Shown: positions 10,384 to 22,335 of the stretch, one piece after another
How the letters are laid out: each line of letters starts with the position of its first letter
How positions within the stretch are numbered: the first letter of the stretch is position 1
Translations under genes and position numbers: made by a program
Notes under the pieces: model-generated
What the model was told of the DNA's origin: nothing
Databases searched by the model: none
What the model saw: the letters and a program-made list of their open reading frames with translations, nothing else
NCBI GenBank assembly: GCA_963995505.1
Contig: OZ023180.1
Location: 16,506,689-16,570,688, forward strand
Length of the DNA: 64,000 bases
Direction: 5' to 3'
Source: Hypericum androsaemum
Lineage: Eukaryota > Streptophyta > Magnoliopsida > Malpighiales > Hypericaceae

Positions 10384-12755
10384 CTAATCCACAAGCGTTA
10401 AACCACTCTTAATATACTCTAAGCAAGAAAATGGGAAGTTTAGGACCTTTTCAACTTCTAAGGATTTAGAAGCGATAGTGCTCCAAATGGAATCCCCAAC
10501 GTCACATATCTGACCCCTGCAAACAACCATTGATGTATTATAAAGCCAAGGAACTGCAACGGTGAATGCTGCACCGGCACGCCCTCTCCCGCTTAACGAA
10601 GCACCTTCTGCAACAAGAGCGTCCTTGTATGCTCGGCAAACTTTATTAACATACTTGCTAGGTGAGGAACTGGCGTCGTCATCCGAGTGAAGGTTAACTA
10701 CAACAGTGCCATGAGCAGGGTGCACTCTGCTGCTGAGAGCTTTGAGGAATGGGGAGCAGGGATCCCATAGCTTGCGGGGGAAGATATCATCCCCGTCGTA
10801 GGCATCGATGAAAACCAAATCATACACGTGTTTGGTGTTGTGAACAAACTGCTCAGCGTCAGATTCAAAGAGGTAAAGTCTCTCGTGGATCCCTTTCCAT
10901 AGAACATCACTTAGGGTATCAGGCTTTGAGATGACACGCTGACCCGAGGAGGAGATCAGTGCATAAGCTGGAAAACCCATTGCACTGATTGATGCTGATA
11001 TAACTAGTGGATCAATTTCTACAGTGTGTATGACAGCCCCTGGAGTATCATAGCAGCACAAACAAGTTCAGTTTGTTTTCAAGTCATAACCATCATTTAG
11101 CTCCACTGAACAAAGCATTAAGGAACACACTGAAAAGAGGAACCACAATTTCTTGGTGGACAGGGAACATAAAAAACAAAACTTTCCAAACTAAATTTTA
11201 CTGAAGTTCTACTTTTTGCCTGAATTTTCGTAGAAATGCTTTGCCTACACATTTTATTCCCTTATAACTAAATCAGTTTCCCAGGAAATTCAGTACCATA
11301 TTACTTAAAAGAGGCAGGTACCAAATATATCCAACCTACCTTACTCTAATCACAAATAAAATGCTAAATTGATACACTTTCTATCTATCCACTCAGAGTT
11401 TTGGAGTCATTCTTCTATGGAACAACAACCTATTAAGGATATGATTATTCCTGGGAAGTCAACAGGCTCCTCTGCCGAACCAAAAGATGGCCAGAGTGGA
11501 TTATATCATCTTATCTATCCATCCATGTAAGGTAAGACAATAGGCTGGACGATAGTCAACCGGTTGCAGATTTGGGATGCTAAAGAAGACATAAAGAGGT
11601 TGTTCATCAAAACAAGTAGAATCTCATTATGTACTTGGGGGGCAGTTTGGCCCACGTTTGATGAAGGTAATTCAACTTCCCAAGAGACGTAAAACAAGTA
11701 CAGCAGAAAACTATTGAGAGAAAATGTATACGAAATAGGGATATCTAAATCGAAAAGAGTAACACATTAAGCTTCTCTACCTGGAATATTTTTAGCCAAG
11801 AACAATGGTAGGCTCCCTCCACCATGACCAATGCACAGAATATGCATGGCTCTCTTGCCACACGCAGCACTTGTAAGATCAAAATTGCAGGAAGCTATAG
11901 TAGCCAGTCCAACTGAAACCATGCTCTTTAAATCTGCGCACAGACACCAAAAGGAGTGTCAAAAACTTCCCAACAACGAAAAGATACACGCTGTAGCGAC
12001 CAATTTATTATAGCATCAATGAAACAACACAAGCTAGCTGATTGATCTTAAAGTAGAACTCGGAGACTCTAGTCTTCGAAATTCGATGAAGGAAAAAATA
12101 GAATCCTTTGATCAGAGAATGGCTTCAGGTGTAGTCAAGCAAGTTGAGGCTGCACAAACACGAAAGCCTCGAGTCTACGAACGAAAAGTCCGAGGCAGCA
12201 GATCATATCTCAAGCTGAACTTACAAGGAACGGCGAGACAATCGGGGAGCTGCATCAAGCATAGAGACCCCGGGGAGGACTCGGGGTAAGCAGCCATCAC
12301 TTTGACAGCGCTCTGACGCGTGTCATCATTAAAGCGCAGCGCCCGCCACTGGTACCACATAACCCTAAACCGCTCCTCCGCCAGAGTCACCTCCCTAAAC
12401 CTGGAAGCCAGCCACCTCTCGGTCTCCGCCCAGCACGCCCGACTCTACCAAAAAAAAAGTTGCGATTGTTACGGTCCCAAAGGGGGAAGGAGAGAGAAAG
12501 GGAAGGCGAGGGGGTACCTACGGGGCTAGAGGCGGGGAAGGCGACGACAGAGACGTCCCCGTTCCCGGAGCGAGAGGCCGACCGGAGGATGGTGCGGCCA
12601 CAGGAGTTGGAGCCGCCCCACCACTCGGAGGAGTAGGACCAGTCCCCTTGGTCCTCCTCCACGATACGGCGCCGTTGGGTTGATGACGTGCACAGGCGTC
12701 GGGTGGTGGTTCCTCCTCTTCCTCCCCTTAACCCCTCGCCGACTCTCTTCCACAT
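10384..12755 (-). CDS. SAM-dependent methyltransferase, spermidine-synthase-like
   Basis: Four exons in transcription order, 12755-12522, 12444-12225, 11933-11781 and 11039-10384, give 420 residues with consistent phases. The class I Rossmann signature is present: motif I ILCIGHGGGSLPLF, the acidic end of strand two VHTVEIDPLVI, and FIDAYDGDDIFP after a DAEQFV stretch, as in spermidine synthase and METTL13-like enzymes. The N-terminal exon is serine/arginine-rich and could be a transit or linker region. No spermidine-synthase gatekeeper loop was recognised, so the substrate is unknown; a protein or small-molecule methyltransferase is possible. Exon 1 ends at a GTAGGT donor; the alternative GTACCC donor four bases on breaks the frame. 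Exon 2 opens the conserved block VTLAEERFRVMWYQWRALRF. Confidence 0.85.
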
Positions 12756-14032
12756 TTCGCCTAGCTTGACCCACCGGTTCGGTTCGGTTCGGTTCGGTTG
12801 AGTGTTCTCTTTTTATTTCAAAATTGTAAAACCCTTTCTAATTCTTAACCCCACTGTCCCGCCCCGAGCTTCTGATACGATTTGCAGGTTATCGGTCGTC
12901 TGTTTTTTCTGGGCCAAGAGTTAATGGTCCGCAGAGGCCCACGAATTGGGATCCAAGTCAAAGGATCCAAATCCAGGTTTTCAAGATCTTATATTGTAAG
13001 ATCCAGTCTAGTGTAAGATGATCCATAGATCCATCAATGCACATTTCCTATTCCTGGGCCAAGCGTTAATTTTTCATTGATTTGTTTAGGTTTAGAAAAA
13101 AAAATACAATTTTTTACGGTTTGTAATTAAATTTTCGATTTTTTTAAATAATATTTCAAACAGTAGTTTCTAGAGTATAATTTTAATTAATTTTTCCATG
13201 CAATGTCATATGAAATTATATTTTAAATCCAAACAGCTTCGAGTCGTGTAGTACTTTTGAAATATGACAAATTTTTTTTAACAATACTCCGTAGTAAAAA
13301 ACTCGAACTTGTAATTTTTTGATTAAGTTAGAATAACTATCTCATCGATTGATGTAATTAGTTGTAGATACCAATTAAATTATTTACATGTTGTGTCAAA
13401 TTAAATGGAAGTGAATTTGGTCCTGGATGTGTAAAATATTCTAGGACTGTTCTGGGAGATAAAATGTTCGCCATGTTATGATAAAATGGTTCGCTCACTT
13501 ATGACAAAATGATTTTACAGAACTGTCCCGAAAAAATTGGGACCTCGCCTGGGATAAACAGGGGTTGGATAGAATGGTTCGTCCAATTATGATAGAATAG
13601 TTCGCCCAGTTATGATAAAATTATTTCACGGATAAAAGAGGTTGGATAAAATGGTTCACTCAGTTATGATGAAATAATTTGCTCTTCAAAACAGTACTGA
13701 AAAGGTCACTACAGTACCAAAACTGGTCCCAAATTAAATAGCTCTAACAAAATCGAAACAACCGAATAGCAACCAACAACATTTAAAAAAAAATATGAAA
13801 TTTGCAAATCTTCAGTGACAAACACCACGAGTTATTACTTATTATTATTACCTTATCTGGTGAGTCTCCATAACCATGTCAGTGGACAAGGTCTCTGGCC
13901 ACATCCGCTTGGATAACTTAATCTTCAAACTCTCCAATCCAATCTTCCTCTCTTTACCCAAACTCCAACACCATTTCCTACACAAGAAACCAACCCACTT
14001 AGCTAGAGAGGTTGAAGCAGCACCAGGTAGCC
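12756..14032. other. Bidirectional upstream region between two divergent genes
   Basis: It lies between the 5' end of the methyltransferase (-) and the RRM gene (+). A GGTTC microsatellite (CGGTTCGGTTCGGTTCGGTT) sits just upstream of the minus-strand ATG (12775-12799). At 13470-13680 there are five or six degenerate copies of a roughly 23-base unit of the form ATAAAATGGTTCGCCCAGTT. No gene is supported. Confidence 0.5.
13470..13680. repeat. Degenerate minisatellite, TGATAAAATGGTTCGCYC-type units
   Basis: Successive variants (ATAAAATGGTTCGCTCAC, ATAGAATGGTTCGTCCAA, ATAGAATAGTTCGCCCAG, ATAAAATGGTTCACTCAG) recur at irregular spacing with ACAGGG-type spacers. The units look related to TATGTCC/ACAATAG words at 42550-42690. 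Confidence 0.5.
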
Positions 14033-17000
14033 ATGGCAGCCGCAGCCATAGTATCGTCATTCTCCCACGCAATCCACACTCCCAAATGCACCACCTCGCA
14101 TTCCTTCCTCAGAGTCCCGCAACCTCTGAGGACCATCCGCCTGGCCTCCTCCTTGGAGCTGTTTCCCGGTTTACTACGAGTGGCAGTGTCGCGGCGGGGA
14201 CTGGTGGTGTCTGCTGCTGCTGCTGACCTGGCACAAGAGGCGGCGGTGGTGGCTGAGGAAGTACAAGAAGCGGTGGTCGCCGGGGAAGAAGAAGAAGAAG
14301 AAGAAGTGGCGGGTGAAGGAGCTGCTGCTTCCTTGGAGACGAAGCTTTACTTTGGTAACCTGCCTTATAGTATTGACAGTTCGGAGCTTGCTCGGATCAT
14401 TCAGGACTACGCCGTTCCCGAGCTTATCGAGGTAATTAAGTTATCGTTTTACTAAGAATTTGAATATCAAATGATAAGAAATTTTGTTTCAACCAAGACA
14501 GAAAGTATCATTAGCAAAATCACCCTTAAAAACTTTGACAATAATGCTCGATGCTAAAAAAAATATAGCCTAACAATAATAATTCAAAAAATTAAACTAT
14601 CGTTTAAAAAAATTTACCTTTCAAATTCGACAAAGATTAAAAAAGGTCACCAACTACGTGGGTTTTTTTTAGAAGGTACCAACTACGTGAGTAGGAGCAG
14701 GACAAAAATTTACAGAAATTCTTGATTGGCCACTTTTGTTTAAGCTATTTGGTCCGATAAGAATTTCATTTGTAAATATACGTATATATAGTTGATTAAT
14801 AAAAAAAAACGAGAAACTCATTTGAAAATTCATATATGTTTGTGTTTAGTCGGATTATGAAGTTAGTTTGCAAATTTTAGTTCGTAAGTTGTTTAAGTTT
14901 CATTATAATTAAAATAAAATTTACCAAATTTTTTGATGAAATTTTCATGAACAGCTAAATAAATGAATTTCTTATGGAATTTATTTAAAAAAGAAACATA
15001 ATTTTTCCCGATTTGCGAGCAAACAAACATAATAGGGTAAGTTGTCTGTGTACTTGTTTAATTAGTGCAATCAATTTGCAAGATGGGAATTCAACTGCCC
15101 CTCCCTGTTAAACCAAACATCGTTATTATTCAATGTTGATCGATGCAAACAGATGGTTGAGAATGCTGTGAATTTGCAGGTAATCTACGACAGGGAGTCT
15201 GGAAGAAGCAAAGGTTTCGGATTTGTAACAATGAGCACCATCGATGACGCCACCAAAGTCGTCGAAAATCTTGATGGAATGGTACGTAACACTAAATGAT
15301 AACCCTGCCTTTTTACTCTAGGTGCCAGGTTGCAGTCCGAACCGCGTTTTCTAAATGTTCATTTGTGTGTTTCCTGACAAATAAATTAGGAGTTTATGGG
15401 ACGGCCATTGCGAGTGAACATCGCGAACAAGCCAAGAGAGAAAGTGCCACTGTACCCGGAGACAGAGCACAAGCTGTTCATCGGGAACTTGTCATGGTTG
15501 GCGACGGCCGACACACTCACGGAAGAGTTCCAAAAGTTTGGGAATGTGGTGGGGTCGAGGGTCGTCTTCGATGGGGAGACCGGGAGGTCTCGCGGCTACG
15601 GTTTTGTGAGCTTCTTTTCCAGAGAAGAAATGGAAGCTGCCCTTGAAGGTGCCAATAACCAGGTACTCTTCCATCATTCTCCTAGTAAACCATCCGTTTC
15701 GTTTTCATACTTCTTTGGCAAGGTTATGTATTGTTGTTTGTCGGAGGTGGTGTATTTGATTAGGATCTAAAGTTGAGGCAAGAATTTTACTCTTTTTTCG
15801 TAAGACGAGATTGCCCCGTAATCAATGCTTATGAGCTATGGCAATCGTCCCCAAGATACAACGACTTTGTTGCTTCCAAGATCGTAGCACAACGATTCTT
15901 GAAGTTTCGGGCGAACCTTGGACACTCGAAACTTTCTGAGAGAGAGGGAGAGAAGAACAACTATTGCTAAAGAAATGTTATGCAATGAGTTGTGGGGTGA
16001 GATGCAAATGAGGGGGAGAGGCCTATTTATAGGCTGTGGAGGCAGGCATTTCCGAGGGGGCACGAGGCAATTCCGAGGAGACGCACCCTTTAGGCCAGCA
16101 TGCAGGCTGTCTTTCAGACACCTCTCAAGCCAATTCGTTCGTGGCTCTTCGGAGGGCATTCTAGACAAGCCCCTTCGCAGGCAGTTCGTGGCTCTTCGGT
16201 GCTTGTAGGCACCCCTTCGGCAGGCGGCAGGCAGCATGCTCGTGTCCCTTTGGCAGCCTGTAGCTCTCTAAAATTGAGCAAAACTTTAAGACTCCTCGCG
16301 ATGATGCGCACGTGTGAAGTGCCAAGTGCGCCACAAAGCGTCCAATGCGCCATGCGCACACACACATGCGCGTGCTTGTACTCGTGCTCGGATGGTGCTA
16401 CGCACCATTCTCATAATCGGACTTGGATAGCACTCCAGGTGGAATACTTAGTTCGTATCTAACAAGGAACAACTCCTTATAAAATGAGATTTCCTTCCTT
16501 CTACTTTCGATGTGGTACAAGAACTGTACCCCCACTTTTGGACTATTCTATCTTGGGCTTTCCTACTATTGGGCCTTTGCATTGAATCTTTATTCAATTC
16601 CAACAATCCTCCACATGAATGATGATTAATGCATGCTGACACTTTTAAGAAAATTTTTGACGAGTTATCATTGCATCGAGATAGGTAGCTTACAGCTTTG
16701 AACCTTCTCTAGTAAAATATTATCAGATTTATTTGCTGCTCAGTGAATGCGATATCTTGAACTGATCAGCTTTTTTATGTAAACCAAGACAATAACATTT
16801 ACACAATGATATCTTTAATATCCTTTGGTTCTCATATTTTATCTGTTTCGGCCATGTACCATATCTTGGATTCATAAGTATTTTTCCTATTTGAAGCGGC
16901 CTCACTTCACACTTATATAGGTGATCTCCTATCGAGAGTATCCTGCCATACTTTACCTTTATCTGGTATAAGAATTATTAAAATCGTAGACGCTTAACCT

Positions 17001-20000
17001 AACCATACCTCTGTAGGTTTGTACTTGGGCAGCTTCTAAGAATGGGATGGGTTCCAAATAATCATCTTAACCATCCATAACTTAGTTGTCTCATTGAACT
17101 AAGTTTGTGGGATCTCCACTCATCATGGTTGAGTTACCGCTATGAATATTTTTAATGAGTGAATTTTAATCCCATTCTCCTTACTGCGTTATACATCTGA
17201 TCTCTGTTGATTCCTTTCGTCAAAGGATCAGCTATGTTGTCTTTGGACTTCACATAATCAATAGTAATTATACCACCAGAGATCAACTGTCTAACGGTGT
17301 TATGTCTCTCCTACAGATGTGTCGAGACTTACCATTATACATAGTACGCTGTGCTCTCCCGATTGCTGACATGGTATCACAATGTATCAATACAAGAGAC
17401 ACATGCTTGTTCCAACAAGGAATATCCTCTATGAAATTTTTGAGCCATTCAGCTTCTTCCCCAGCTTTATCTAGTGCTATAAACTCCGACTTCATGGTGG
17501 ATCGAGCTATGCACGTTTGTTTAGAGGATTTCCAGGACACAGCTCCTCCACCTATGGTGAATATGTAACCACTAGTGGATTTAGAGTCCTTAGTATCTGA
17601 TATTTAATTCGCATCACTATATCATTCTAATATAGCTAGATATCTCGTATAAAGTATGCCATGGTTCAAAGTATATTTTAGATACTTTATAACCCTTTCT
17701 AGAGCTAGCCAGTGATCCATTCATGGATTGCTTGTGAATCTACTAAACTTGCTAACTGAATATGCAATATCAGGGCGTGTACAATTTGTCAAGTACATCA
17801 GGCTCCCAATGATCCTTGCATATTTCAGTTTAGATATTGGGTCCCCTCTATTTTTAGCTAAGTGTAGACTCAGATCTACCAGAGTCTTAGCCGGAGGTTT
17901 GTCAAAAGCTTCGAATTTCTTGAGTACATTCTCTACGTAATGAGATTGTGACAAGGTAGTTCCTTCAGTCGTCCTAGAGATTTTGATCCCTAGTATGACA
18001 TCAGCTAGACCCATATCTTTCATGTCAAAGTTATTCTTTAACATGTTCTTAGTTTTTCTAATAAGATCATTACTGCTTCCCATGATTAGCATATTATCTA
18101 CGTACAAACATACAATCATGTAAGCATCAGGTGTGCCTTTAATGTATATACATTTATCACACTCATTGATCTTAAAGCCATTTGACATCATTATTCTGTC
18201 AAATTTCTCATGCTATTGTTTCGGCGCCTGTTTCAGCTCGTATAATGACTTGACCATTTTGCATACTTTATATTCTTGTCTGGGGGCAACAAACCCTTCA
18301 GGTTGTTCCATATATATCTCCTCTTCCAGTTCTCCATTTAGGAAAGCTATTTTTATATCCATTTGTTGTATCTCGAGGTTATAGAGTGCTGCAACGGCTA
18401 TGAGCACTCTAATAGATATAAATCTTGTGACCGGCGAATACGTGTCAAAGTAATCATATCCTTCCTTCTGTTTGAACCCTTTAGCTACCAATCGAGCTTT
18501 GTACTTGTCGATTGATCCATCAGCTTTGTATTTCCTTTTAGGATCCACTGCAACCTAAAGGTTTGCAACCGGGTGGGAGATCTACGATTACCCACGTGTA
18601 GTTTTGCATGATGGACTCTATCTCACTGTTGATAGCTTCTTTCCAGAGAGGAGCATCTGGACTAGATAATGCCTCTTGGATTATCCCATGTTCATTTTCT
18701 AACACGTATGTCAAAAAATTTGGACCAAATGACTTGGCCGTTCTGGCCCTTTTGCTGCGTCTAGGTTCCTCAACAACTTGATGAGAACCTTGAGTAGTTT
18801 CATGAGCTCTTTTATTAGAGCTTGGGTCTTTTCTCTCCTTGTTTGGAAAGATATTCTCAAAGAATGTTGCATTCCTTGATTCCATGACCATTCTCTCGTT
18901 AATTTCAAGGTTTTCAGACTTGTGCACTAGAAATTGGTATGCGCTATTGTTGTAGGCATATCCGATAAAGATGCAGTCAACGGTCTTGGGTCATATTCTT
19001 ACCCTTTTCGATAGAGGTATTTCTACCTTAGCTAGGCACCCTTACACTTTAAGGTAACCGTATGAAGACTTTCTCTCTTTCTATAGTTCATATGGGATTT
19101 TGTCCCTTTTCTTGTGTGGTAATTTATTTAGAATGTGGTTAACTGAGAGCATAGCTTTCCCTCACATATTCTGGGGTAAGCCAGAGCTAATCAACATAGC
19201 ATTCATCATCTCCTTGAGAGTTCGATTCTTACGTTCAGCTACGCCATTTGATTGAGGTGAGTATGGTGCAGTTGTCTGATGAATAATGCCATTTTGTTGG
19301 CAGAATTCCTCAAACGGAGCTACATATTCTCCCCCTCTATCACTTCGAATCATTGTGATTTTACTGCTAAGTTGATTTTCAACCTCATTCTTATAACTCT
19401 TAAAAGCTTCGAAGGCTTTGTTCTTTCCTTTCAAGAGATATACGTAACAGTATCTTGTGCAATCGTCGATAAATGTGATGAAATACTTTTTCCTACCTTT
19501 AGTTTGCACGTATTTTATATCGCAGACATCGGTATGAATTAACTCTAAAGGTGTTGTACTTCTTTCCACTGAATGGAAAGGTGCTTTGGACATTTTTGCC
19601 TCAACACATACTTCGCATTTATCGTTTGGGTTAAACTCCAGTTTAGGCAATAAATTAAACTTATCAACTTTCTTAGTGAGCTTAAATTTACGTGTCCTAA
19701 TCTATCATGCCATAAGTTAGAACACTCAGCCAACTAAGAAGAATTAATAACCTTATTTTGGCCCTCAAAGACACATTGTACGGTTATTACATTCATCTTG
19801 AAGAGTTCCTTATCTAGGTAACTCTTTCCTACAAATGTACCAGCTTTGGTCAATATAATTTTATCAGCCTAAAAAACTAGCTTCAACCCGACTTTACTTA
19901 ACAGGGAGCCGGATACTAGATTCTTGCGAATGTCTCGGATATGCAGCACATCCTTGAGGGTCAGCTCCTTGCCTAAGGTCAGCTTCAGTACCACTTTCCC

Positions 20001-22335
20001 TAATCTGACTCCTTTGGAAGCTACGGAATTACCCATAAATAGCTTCAGTTCGGTGATCGGGGTATAGGTTGAAAATATCTCCTTTTCTGAGCAGATGTGT
20101 CGGATTGCCCCTGTGTCGATGAATCACTCTCTTGGGTTATCCACCAAGTTGGCTTCAAACACCACGGCAGATAGGTGTAACTCGGACAGTTCCTCAGCCA
20201 GATTAGCTTTCTCATGATTGTCATTCTTTGGCAGACGACAATCCTTTGCCATGTGACCGGGCTTGTCGCAGTTGTAGCAGTTGCCCTTGATCTTCTTGAC
20301 CTTTTTCTCCTTTGACTCTTGCTTCTCCTGCTTATTGCCGAATTTCTTTCTCTTCTTGCCAGTACTTTCTTCAGCTAGGTGTATCGTGGCTTCAGAGTTA
20401 GTCTTATTTGCCTTGACTTCGGACTTTCAGTTGTCTTTCTCAATCCTTAGTCTCACAATCAAGTCTTCAAGACCCATGTCCTTCCTCTTATGCTTGAGAT
20501 AGTTCTTAAAATTCTTCCACAGGGGTGGTAGCTTTTGTATCATTGCCGCCACTTGGAAGGACTCACTCAGTTATATTTCTTCGGTATGAATCTCATGCAA
20601 AATTAATTATAATTCTTGCACTTGATCTATCACCTTCTTGGAATCAACCATCTTGAAGTCAAAGAATCTTCTGACGATGAATTTTTTTAACCTGGTATCT
20701 TCCGTCTTGTACTTCTTTTCCAGGGAATCTCATAATTCTTTTACAGTCATGGTTACCGCATAGACATTGTATAGGGTGTCGTCTAATCCATTCAGGATGT
20801 AGTTACGACATAAGAAGTCACTATGGTTCTACGCATCGAGAGCGTTGATCTTCTGTTGATCAGCCTCATTCTCTACCACTTTCGGTGCTTCTTCTTTCAA
20901 GAACCAGACCAGGTTGAGCATTGTCCGGTAGAATAACATCTTTTGTTGCCACCTGTTGTACTCGGTGCCATTGAACTTTGTCGACTTTTCGGCGTGGACA
21001 GTTCCTGGGACCGTCGGCACTGGTGCTTGAGCAGAGTTTGATGATGCCATCTTCAAGTACACAATTCTCGTCTTACAATTGTTATTTGTCAGAGGTGGTG
21101 TACTTGATTAGGATCTAAAATCGTGGCAAGAGTTTTATTCTTTTTTCGTAAGACGAGATTGCCCCGTATTCAATGCTTACGGACTACGGCAATCGTCCCC
21201 AAGATACAACGACTTTGTTGCTTCCAAGATCGTAGCACAACGATTCTTGAAGCTTCTTGCGAACCTTGGACACTCGGAACTTTCTGAGAGAGAGGGAGAG
21301 AAGAACAACTATTGCTAAAGAAATGTTATGCAATGAGTTGTGGGGTGAGATGCAAATGAGGGAGAGAGGCCTATTTATAGGCTGTGGAGGCAGGCATTTC
21401 CGAGGGGGCACGAGGCAATTCCGAGAGACGCACCCTTTCGGCCAGCATGCAAGCTATTCTTCTGGCACCTCTCCAGCCAATTCGTTCGTGGCTCTTCGGA
21501 GGACATTCTGGACAAGCCCCTTCGCAGGCAGTTCGTGGCTCTTCGGTGCTCGTAGGCACCCTTTTGGCAGGTGGCAGGCAGCACGCTTGTGTCCCTTCGG
21601 CAGCCTGTAGCTCTCCAGAATCAGATAAAACTTTAAGGTTCCTCGCGACGATGCGCACGTGCCAAGTGCCACGTGCCAAGTACCAAGTTTGCCACAAAGC
21701 GCCAAGTCTGCCACAAAGCGCTCATTGCGACCTGCGTCCAATGCGTCATGCGCACACGCACGTGCGTGAGCGCGTGCGAGTGCTGTAGCACCATCCTCGT
21801 AATCGGCCTTGGACAACACTCTTGGTGGAATACTTCGTTCCTAACTAACAAGGAACAACTCCTTATAAAGTGAGATTTCCTTCCTTCCACTTTCGATGTG
21901 GTACAAGAAGTGTACCCCCACTTTTGGACTATTCCATCTTGGGCTTTCCTACCATTGGGCCTTTGAATTGAATCTTTATTCAATTCCAACATGTACAAGA
22001 TTATACCTGTCAGGAATTGAACTCTGAAGCTTCGTCAAAGTTTACGTCTCGTGTTATGAGGTCAAATGTATTTGACATGTCATTTTAAGAAAAAATATTA
22101 ATTTTCTCAAGTTCAAGTCATTGAGAACTAGTTAAATATTTTTTTGAGAAATATTTGTCACTTGAAAAGGTTCCACCCTATTCAAATCTAAATTAATTGG
22201 CTCAATAAGTGTATAGATGATATAAACCAAAAAAAACTCTATGCATGTTGACCTTTTCATTTTGTGTTATAGGAACTGGATGGTAGAGAAATGCGTGTTA
22301 ACCTAGCACAAGGAAGAAAACGACGAGGTGCTTAG
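14033..22335 (+). CDS. Chloroplast RNA-binding protein with two RRMs (29-kDa RNP class)
   Basis: Exons 14033-14431, 15180-15281, 15390-15662 and 22273-22335 give 278 residues, every junction in phase 0. The order is an N-terminal serine/alanine-rich plastid transit peptide, an acidic linker with a polyglutamate run, RRM1 (RNP2 LYFGNL, RNP1 KGFGFVTM), the linker PLYPETEHK, and RRM2 (RNP2 LFIGNL, RNP1 RGYGFVSF), ending [12 protein letters not shown]. This is the plant cpRNP layout; cpRNPs bind, stabilise and help edit plastid mRNAs. It most resembles Arabidopsis At1g60000 from memory. The start is the ATG at 14033 (MAAAAIVSS). RRM1 is split by two introns. The final exon is 63 bases and lies 6.6 kb from exon 3 because a copia element occupies the last intron (15663-22272). 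Confidence 0.9.
15732..16605 (-). repeat. 3' LTR of the copia element
   Basis: 874 bases, left copy on the plus axis. It contains GTGGCTCTTCGG repeats and a GCGCACGTG-rich stretch. It is shorter than its partner at 21080-21991 by several deletions. Confidence 0.85.
17283..21050 (-). pseudogene. Copia gag-pol remnant
   Basis: Gag starts at MASSNS (21050) and has the zinc knuckle [14 protein letters not shown] near 20280. The integrase segment keeps the CEVCVEAK knuckle and the D-D-E pattern ([24 protein letters not shown]). The reverse transcriptase is broken into at least two frames (18548-18213, 18191-17721) and its active site reads YVDN instead of YVDD. RNase H keeps [11 protein letters not shown]. 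Stops and frameshifts occur between every block, so no active polyprotein can be made. Confidence 0.85.
21080..21991 (-). repeat. 5' LTR of the copia element
   Basis: 912 bases. It has additional GTGCCAAGTGCC-type iterations absent from the 3' LTR. It ends at CCAACA followed by the target copy TGTAC. Confidence 0.85.

Larger units (their letters stand above)
15732..21991 (-). mobile_element. Degenerate Ty1/copia LTR retrotransposon in the last intron of the RRM gene
   Basis: A complete but decayed element of 6260 bases, antisense to the host gene. On the minus strand the LTRs begin TGTTGGAATTGAATAAAG and end ...ACAAACAACA. The flanks TGTAT (15727-15731) and TGTAC (21992-21996) are a five-base duplication with one change. 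The LTRs are 874 and 912 bases and differ by many substitutions and indels, so insertion is not recent. Minus-strand domains in order: gag (about 21050-20240, CCHC knuckle), integrase (19650-19162), reverse transcriptase (about 18640-17721), RNase H (17540-17283). That protease-integrase-RT order defines copia. No standard Met-tRNA primer site is visible after the 5' LTR. Confidence 0.92.

Noticed and set aside
13470..13680. A CRISPR-like array
   Set aside because: Units are degenerate, spacing is irregular, and the genome is a plant nuclear one.
13876..14226. 116-codon ORF overlapping the start of the RRM gene
   Set aside because: It runs in another frame through the transit peptide and has no family resemblance; the ATG at 14033 fits the plastid RRM protein.
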